8,273 bases of DNA, from the NCBI GenBank assembly GCA_018725485.1, contig QLUP01000040.1, forward strand, positions 1 to 8,273, written 5' to 3'. The translations under genes were made by a program, and so were the position numbers. The DNA comes from Candidatus Lithacetigena glycinireducens. Its GTDB lineage: Bacteria; Coprothermobacterota; HKB111. This document shows, piece after piece, positions 4,477 through 8,273 of this stretch (positions are counted from its first letter, which is position 1; the number at the start of each line of letters is the position of its first letter). Below the pieces are notes generated by a model that had not been told where the DNA came from, did not search any database, and saw only the letters and a list, made by a program, of their open reading frames with translations.

Positions 4477-6549
4477 ATGGAGGTTCTCTACCTTTACCCC
4501 CACGAGAAAGGTATTTTTGCCGGGACTCTACAAGGGGGGTTAGTATTATTAGACAGGTTGGGTAGAATAAAAAGCATTTATGACCAGGCTAATGGACTGA
4601 AAGATACTACCATAACTGCTATATACAAAGGAAAGGATGGATTTTTCACGGGTACTTCTTCGGGGCTGTATTTTTACGATAAAAGAATATTCATTCGCCT
4701 ACCCGGTTTCCCCACGCTTCAGGTAAATGACCTTAAAGAAAGAAAAAACAACCTCTATATAGCCACCCCCTTAGGTTTATACGAACTTTCTCTCTCTAAT
4801 AAAGCCTTGAAAAAAATAGAAATACCAGGTTTTAAGGGGAGCATAATTACCATGGAAGTTAGTCCCGATTTTATTTACCTGGGAACCTCGCAGGGACTTA
4901 TAAGGTATAAACCAGAAACAGCCGAGACCCGGGTGTTAGGGGTAAAAGAAGGACTCCCCGTAAGCGTAATATTATCTCTTAAGATCTCAGATGGACTTAT
5001 CTATATAGGAACCCAGAGAGGGTTAAGAATAGCCAACCTAAACCTGCTTATGCAAAACCTAAGCCTTCCAGCGGAAGTAAAAAAAACCGAGATACAAACA
5101 ATTGAAGTAGGTAGAGGTTTTATCTTTGCTGGAACCAGCAAAGGCGTGGTAAGGATGAACAGGAACAACCTGTTAAGAAGGGTGGTATTTGCCAGTTTGA
5201 GCCCGCTTACTTCTAACCGCATAACGGCGCTCGCTAAAAATAAAACCGAACTTTTTATCGGTACTGCAAATGGTTTTTTACTTTATAACGAAAAGTTAAA
5301 TTATCTCAGCGAAATCATTAAAGGGGTTGTAGTTAACGATGTAGTTCAATTAAGTGATGATTACTACATAGCTACCAACACAGGCTTGTATCGCTACAAT
5401 ATAACCCAGAAAAAAGTATTGGAATCTTTTGATGTCCGTAGAGGGTTGTTTCATAACCAGGTATTAGATTTATTAGTTTATGAAGATAAACTTATTCTGG
5501 CTACTAAGCTGGGAGTTCAGGTATATGAGCCCCTCAGACGGAAGTTTGAGGCATATTTTCTAAGGGATGTTATATCCATTTTCCTCAAAGAAGATATTAT
5601 TTATGCTGGTACGGTGAATGGTCTTTACCGAAAGGCAATGCTGGCTGCCGATTTTACCAGGATTACCTTTAGCGGAGCCCCCACTTCTCCGGTAAGAAGT
5701 ATCGTATCTACCAAAAAAGGGCTTCTCTTATCTACTGGTAGATCTGTTTTAGAACTTAACTTAACCAATTCCTCCTTTTCCAGTTATAGCCTGCCGTTTT
5801 CAGCCAATATTTTAAAGTTAGCCGAAGAAGAAGACTATATATTTTATTTAACCGAAAATGGCTTTTACATTCAGGACAACATTTATGGTACTACCTGGGG
5901 AGTTAATTCACTTGATGGACTACCTTCCTCTACCGTACTTTCATTTTTAAAAGATGGAAATAAGGTTTATCTGGGAACCTCCAATGGGTTATTTATAGGT
6001 GGTTTTAATGCTCTTTCCCGGTCCCTTTTCTTTGATACTACCTTCCACCCACTCAGACGTATAATTGAAAACGCTTCAGTAAAGGGTATGGTGGCAGGTT
6101 TTCCAGACGGAAGCTTTAAACCCAACCATATAACTACCCGGGCGCAATTTGCAGTCTTGCTAATTAAGGCCCTGGATATATCACCTAGTAAGCCCATATA
6201 TTCTTCATTTACTGATGTGTCCCTGACTCACTGGGCTTCACCTTTTATTGAGGAACTGGTAAAAAGAAAAGTTTTGATAGCTGGCGGGAGGTTCTATCCA
6301 AATAGCGAAATAAAGAGGGAAGAATCTGCCGAGTGGGTAGCGCTGGCCTTAAAATTGCCTTTTCAACGGCCAGCCAGACCATCTTTTAAGGATGTCGCTT
6401 CCACTTATCCCTACTACTTACTTATTGAAGCTGTCCATCGCGAAAGAATTTTTATGGGAACCCCAGCAGGTAACTTCCTTCCCCGTTTTCCCTTAAGTAG
6501 AGCCGAAGCAGTTACCATACTTATGAGGATAAGAGATGAAAAACCTTAA
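4477..6549 (+). CDS. Exported two-propeller protein with three C-terminal SLH domains
   Basis: From the first canonical ATG the product has 690 residues; the true protein starts further upstream (about 760). It consists of repeated blades with the core x-G/A-T-x-x-G-L followed by a strand, as in the 'two-component regulator propeller' (Reg_prop) family. About 14 copies can be counted when the upstream one is included (AGTLQGG, TGTSSGL, IATPLGL, LGTSQGL, IGTQRGL, AGTSKGV, IGTANGF, IATNTGL, LATKLGV, AGTVNGL, LSTGRSV, YLTENGF, LGTSNGL), which fits two seven-bladed propellers. Three SLH domains follow at about 522-570, 573-625 and 636-690, with motifs GFPDGSFKPN, ITTRAQFA, SFTDV...HWA, FKDV and LSRAEAVTILMRI. 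SLH domains anchor proteins to cell-wall polymers or peptidoglycan, so it should be held at the surface or in the periplasm. There is no histidine kinase or membrane segment, so it is not a classical sensor kinase. Ligand and role are unknown. It overlaps gatC by 14 bases. Confidence 0.88.
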   Translation: MEVLYLYPHEKGIFAGTLQGGLVLLDRLGRIKSIYDQANGLKDTTITAIYKGKDGFFTGTSSGLYFYDKRIFIRLPGFPTLQVNDLKERKNNLYIATPLGLYELSLSNKALKKIEIPGFKGSIITMEVSPDFIYLGTSQGLIRYKPETAETRVLGVKEGLPVSVILSLKISDGLIYIGTQRGLRIANLNLLMQNLSLPAEVKKTEIQTIEVGRGFIFAGTSKGVVRMNRNNLLRRVVFASLSPLTSNRITALAKNKTELFIGTANGFLLYNEKLNYLSEIIKGVVVNDVVQLSDDYYIATNTGLYRYNITQKKVLESFDVRRGLFHNQVLDLLVYEDKLILATKLGVQVYEPLRRKFEAYFLRDVISIFLKEDIIYAGTVNGLYRKAMLAADFTRITFSGAPTSPVRSIVSTKKGLLLSTGRSVLELNLTNSSFSSYSLPFSANILKLAEEEDYIFYLTENGFYIQDNIYGTTWGVNSLDGLPSSTVLSFLKDGNKVYLGTSNGLFIGGFNALSRSLFFDTTFHPLRRIIENASVKGMVAGFPDGSFKPNHITTRAQFAVLLIKALDISPSKPIYSSFTDVSLTHWASPFIEELVKRKVLIAGGRFYPNSEIKREESAEWVALALKLPFQRPARPSFKDVASTYPYYLLIEAVHRERIFMGTPAGNFLPRFPLSRAEAVTILMRIRDEKP

Positions 6550-6820
6550 GAATCTCCTGAAACTGGCTTCACTTAAAGTAAGCGAAGAAGAAGAAGAAGA
6601 ACTGGCCCAAGAAGTATTTATGGTTATTAAATATTTTGACGAATTAAAAGAGGTTGAGGACAGCTCTTTTATAAACCCCGCTTCTTTAAACTTTCATCCC
6701 CAGGAGCTAATCCTGAGGGAAGACCAGGAAGTACCGTTTGCCGAAAGAGGAGAGATTATTAAGAATTTTCCTGAATTAGAGGGAGAATATTTAAAATCTC
6801 CCCCTATAAAAAGTGAATAA
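6536..6820 (+). CDS. gatC: Asp-tRNA(Asn)/Glu-tRNA(Gln) amidotransferase subunit C
   Basis: The 94-residue product has the normal GatC length and pattern. It has an N-terminal helix (LLKLASLKVSEEEEEELAQE), a second helix with IKYFDELKEVED, then ILREDQEV and a final segment ending FPELEGEYLKSPPI, where the family often reads NAPE...FxVP. GatC wraps around GatA and joins it to GatB in the complex that converts Glu-tRNA(Gln) and Asp-tRNA(Asn) to the amidated forms, needed where GlnRS or AsnRS is missing. The ATG lies inside the end of the propeller-SLH gene (14-base overlap), with GAGGATAAG just upstream as ribosome site. This indicates translational coupling. gatA follows after 6 bases. Confidence 0.93.
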   Translation: MKNLKNLLKLASLKVSEEEEEELAQEVFMVIKYFDELKEVEDSSFINPASLNFHPQELILREDQEVPFAERGEIIKNFPELEGEYLKSPPIKSE

Positions 6821-6826
6821 CCGTCA

Positions 6827-8272
6827 ATGCTAACCGTTAGAGATATCGTAAAGGGTATTAAAGAAAGAAAGTTTTCCCCCTTAGAAATTTTAGATAATTA
6901 TTGGGCGAGAATTGAAAAAATTGAAGATAAAATTAAAGCCTTTATTTCTTTAAAACCATACGAAGAACTTAAGAAAGAAGTTACGCAGCTGGGAAAAAAC
7001 CCTGAAGGAAGGCTGGTTGGTGTACCGATAGCCCTAAAAGACAATATTAATGTTAGAGGACTGAAAACCACCTGTGCCTCTAAGGTTTTGCAGAATTATA
7101 AACCGCCTTTTGAGGCCACTGTGGTGGAACTTCTAAAGAAAGAAGGAGCCTTAATAGTGGGCAAGACCAATATGGATGAGTTTGCCTTTGGTTCCTCTAC
7201 CGAAAACTCTGCCTACCAGACCACCAGAAACCCTTATGATTTAACCCGTGTTCCCGGGGGTTCTTCCGGTGGTTCAGCAGCTGCGGTGGCTGGGGGGATG
7301 GCTCCCCTAACTTTTGGTTCCGATACCGGGGGTTCTATAAGGCAACCTTCAGCTTTCTGCGGCGTGGCTGGGTTTAAACCAACTTACGGTCGGGTTTCCC
7401 GCTATGGACTGGTGGCTTTCGCTTCTTCCCTGGACCAGATAGGGCCTATAGCGAAAAATGTTGAAGATATCTGGTTAGCCTTGAGCGTAATTGGAGGTAG
7501 GGACGAAAAGGACCCCACCACTTCTTCCTGCCCTCCCATAAACTATCCTGGTAAAAACTGGAAACCTGGAGTGATTGGTTTTTGCCCCGATTTATTAGAA
7601 GAAGGGGTGGACACCGAGATAAAGGAATCTTTTACAGAAGCCATCAGTATTATTAAGGGACTTGGCGTAGCCGTAAGAGAAGTTCACCTGCCTCACCTTA
7701 AATACGGTCTGTCAATTTATTATATACTGGCTTCTTCCGAAGCCTCCTCCAATTTGGCCCGTTTTGATGGGTTAAGGTATGGCCAGAGGGAAAAAGGAGA
7801 AAATTATGCTGAGATGGTGGAAAACACGCGGGGTAGGAATCTCGGCAGGGAAGTTAAAAGAAGAATCCTATTGGGTACTTTTGCCCTGAGTAGCGGTTAT
7901 TACGATGCCTATTACCTCAAAGCCCTGAAAGTTCGCGCTTTAATACGAGAGGATTTTCGTAAAGTTTTAGGAGAGGTAGATTTAATACTGATGCCCACCA
8001 CACCCACGCTGCCTTTTGAAATTGGCGCCAAAACCAAAGACCCTTTGCAGATGTATAAGGCTGACCTGTTTACCATCCCGGTTAACCTGGCCGGGTTACC
8101 AGCGATTAGTTTACCCCTATCTCTTAAAAAGGGCCTTCCTGTAGGGGTGCAGCTTATCGGCAGGCACTTTGAAGAAGAACAGGTTTTGAGTGCAGCCTTA
8201 ATGTTAGAGAAAGAGCGGGGGGATTTTCCTTCGCCGGTTATTGTAGTTAAAGGGGACTGTCCCCAGGTATAA
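6827..8272 (+). CDS. gatA: Asp-tRNA(Asn)/Glu-tRNA(Gln) amidotransferase subunit A
   Basis: The 481-residue product is a complete GatA, the amidase-signature subunit that releases ammonia from glutamine for tRNA transamidation. The Ser-cisSer-Lys triad is intact: Lys71 in VPIALKDNI, Ser146 in PGGSSGGSAAAVAGG, and nucleophile Ser170 in GSDTGGSIRQP. Further family motifs are GKTNMDEFAFGSSTENSA (about 112-129), FKPTYGRVSRYGLVAFASSLDQIGP (about 183-207) and GLPAISLPL...GLPVGVQLIG near the C-terminus. The ATG lacks a clear Shine-Dalgarno sequence and is 6 bases after gatC, so coupled translation is likely. The last codons (VVKGDCPQV) contain the palindrome GGGGACTGTCCCC and do not resemble the usual GatA tail, so the original 3' end may have been replaced by a repeat. 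gatB is expected to follow outside the window. Confidence 0.97.
   Translation: MLTVRDIVKGIKERKFSPLEILDNYWARIEKIEDKIKAFISLKPYEELKKEVTQLGKNPEGRLVGVPIALKDNINVRGLKTTCASKVLQNYKPPFEATVVELLKKEGALIVGKTNMDEFAFGSSTENSAYQTTRNPYDLTRVPGGSSGGSAAAVAGGMAPLTFGSDTGGSIRQPSAFCGVAGFKPTYGRVSRYGLVAFASSLDQIGPIAKNVEDIWLALSVIGGRDEKDPTTSSCPPINYPGKNWKPGVIGFCPDLLEEGVDTEIKESFTEAISIIKGLGVAVREVHLPHLKYGLSIYYILASSEASSNLARFDGLRYGQREKGENYAEMVENTRGRNLGREVKRRILLGTFALSSGYYDAYYLKALKVRALIREDFRKVLGEVDLILMPTTPTLPFEIGAKTKDPLQMYKADLFTIPVNLAGLPAISLPLSLKKGLPVGVQLIGRHFEEEQVLSAALMLEKERGDFPSPVIVVKGDCPQV
8252..8264. repeat. GGGGAC-T-GTCCCC palindrome at the gatA 3' end
   Basis: A perfect 6-base inverted repeat around one T lies within the final codons of gatA, 5 bases before the stop codon at 8270-8272. 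G-rich words of this type are often seen in dispersed repeats of anaerobic Firmicutes-like genomes. The window ends right after it, so it cannot be shown whether it is repeated, forms a terminator, or marks the end of a small mobile repeat. Confidence 0.45.
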
Positions 8273-8273
8273 T

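Noticed and set aside
5001-6197. Minus-strand frames at 5001-5222 and 5967-6197
   Set aside because: Shadows of propeller and SLH codons; no ribosome site and no motif.
1-8273. CRISPR array, tRNA or rRNA genes
   Set aside because: No regularly spaced long repeats, cloverleaf-like sequence or rRNA sequence was recognised anywhere in the window.

Overview
This window is a bacterial chromosomal replication-origin locus (rpmH / dnaA / oriC / dnaN) from an AT-leaning, probably anaerobic lineage. The rpmH-dnaA-dnaN order, the SLH-anchored exported protein and the GatCAB-type amidotransferase genes fit Bacillota-like or other deep-branching anaerobes such as Atribacterota or Thermotogae-like groups. 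The sequence alone does not settle the phylum.

Left part (1-1506). The 5' end of rpmH (ribosomal protein L34) lies on the minus strand at 1-77 and runs off the left edge. An IscB-type RNA-guided nuclease gene (85-1287, minus) sits only 7 bases upstream of its start codon. IscB is the transposon-encoded ancestor group of Cas9. Hairpins at both ends and a structured segment upstream of the gene (about 1288-1388), which is a candidate omega-RNA, suggest an ISC / IS200-IS605-like element lodged in the rpmH-dnaA spacer. No transposase gene is present. The IscB protein keeps its HNH residues and the RuvC-I and RuvC-III residues, but the RuvC-II glutamate is replaced by glycine. It also lacks most of the N-terminal PLMP domain.

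Middle part (1507-4265). dnaA (TTG start) and dnaN flank a 284-base AT-rich spacer with the marks of oriC. It has repeated non-canonical DnaA boxes (TTATTAACA / TTATAAACA instead of TTATCCACA), GTTAA motifs phased at 11-12 bp, and a DnaA-trio-like tract beside an AT-rich segment. The DnaA signature in domain IV is altered at two residues equivalent to base-contacting residues of E. coli DnaA. This fits a shifted box specificity.

Right part (4225-8272). dnaN is followed not by recF but by a large exported protein with about 14 beta-propeller repeats (two seven-bladed propellers) and three C-terminal SLH domains. Its signal peptide and first blade are encoded upstream of the first canonical in-frame start codon, so translation initiation is unexplained. 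Its 3' end overlaps gatC by 14 bases, and gatA follows after 6 bases. dnaN, the propeller-SLH gene, gatC and gatA therefore look like one transcription unit, probably continuing to gatB outside the window. The unit mixes the replication clamp, a cell-surface protein and the transamidation pathway for Gln-/Asn-tRNA.
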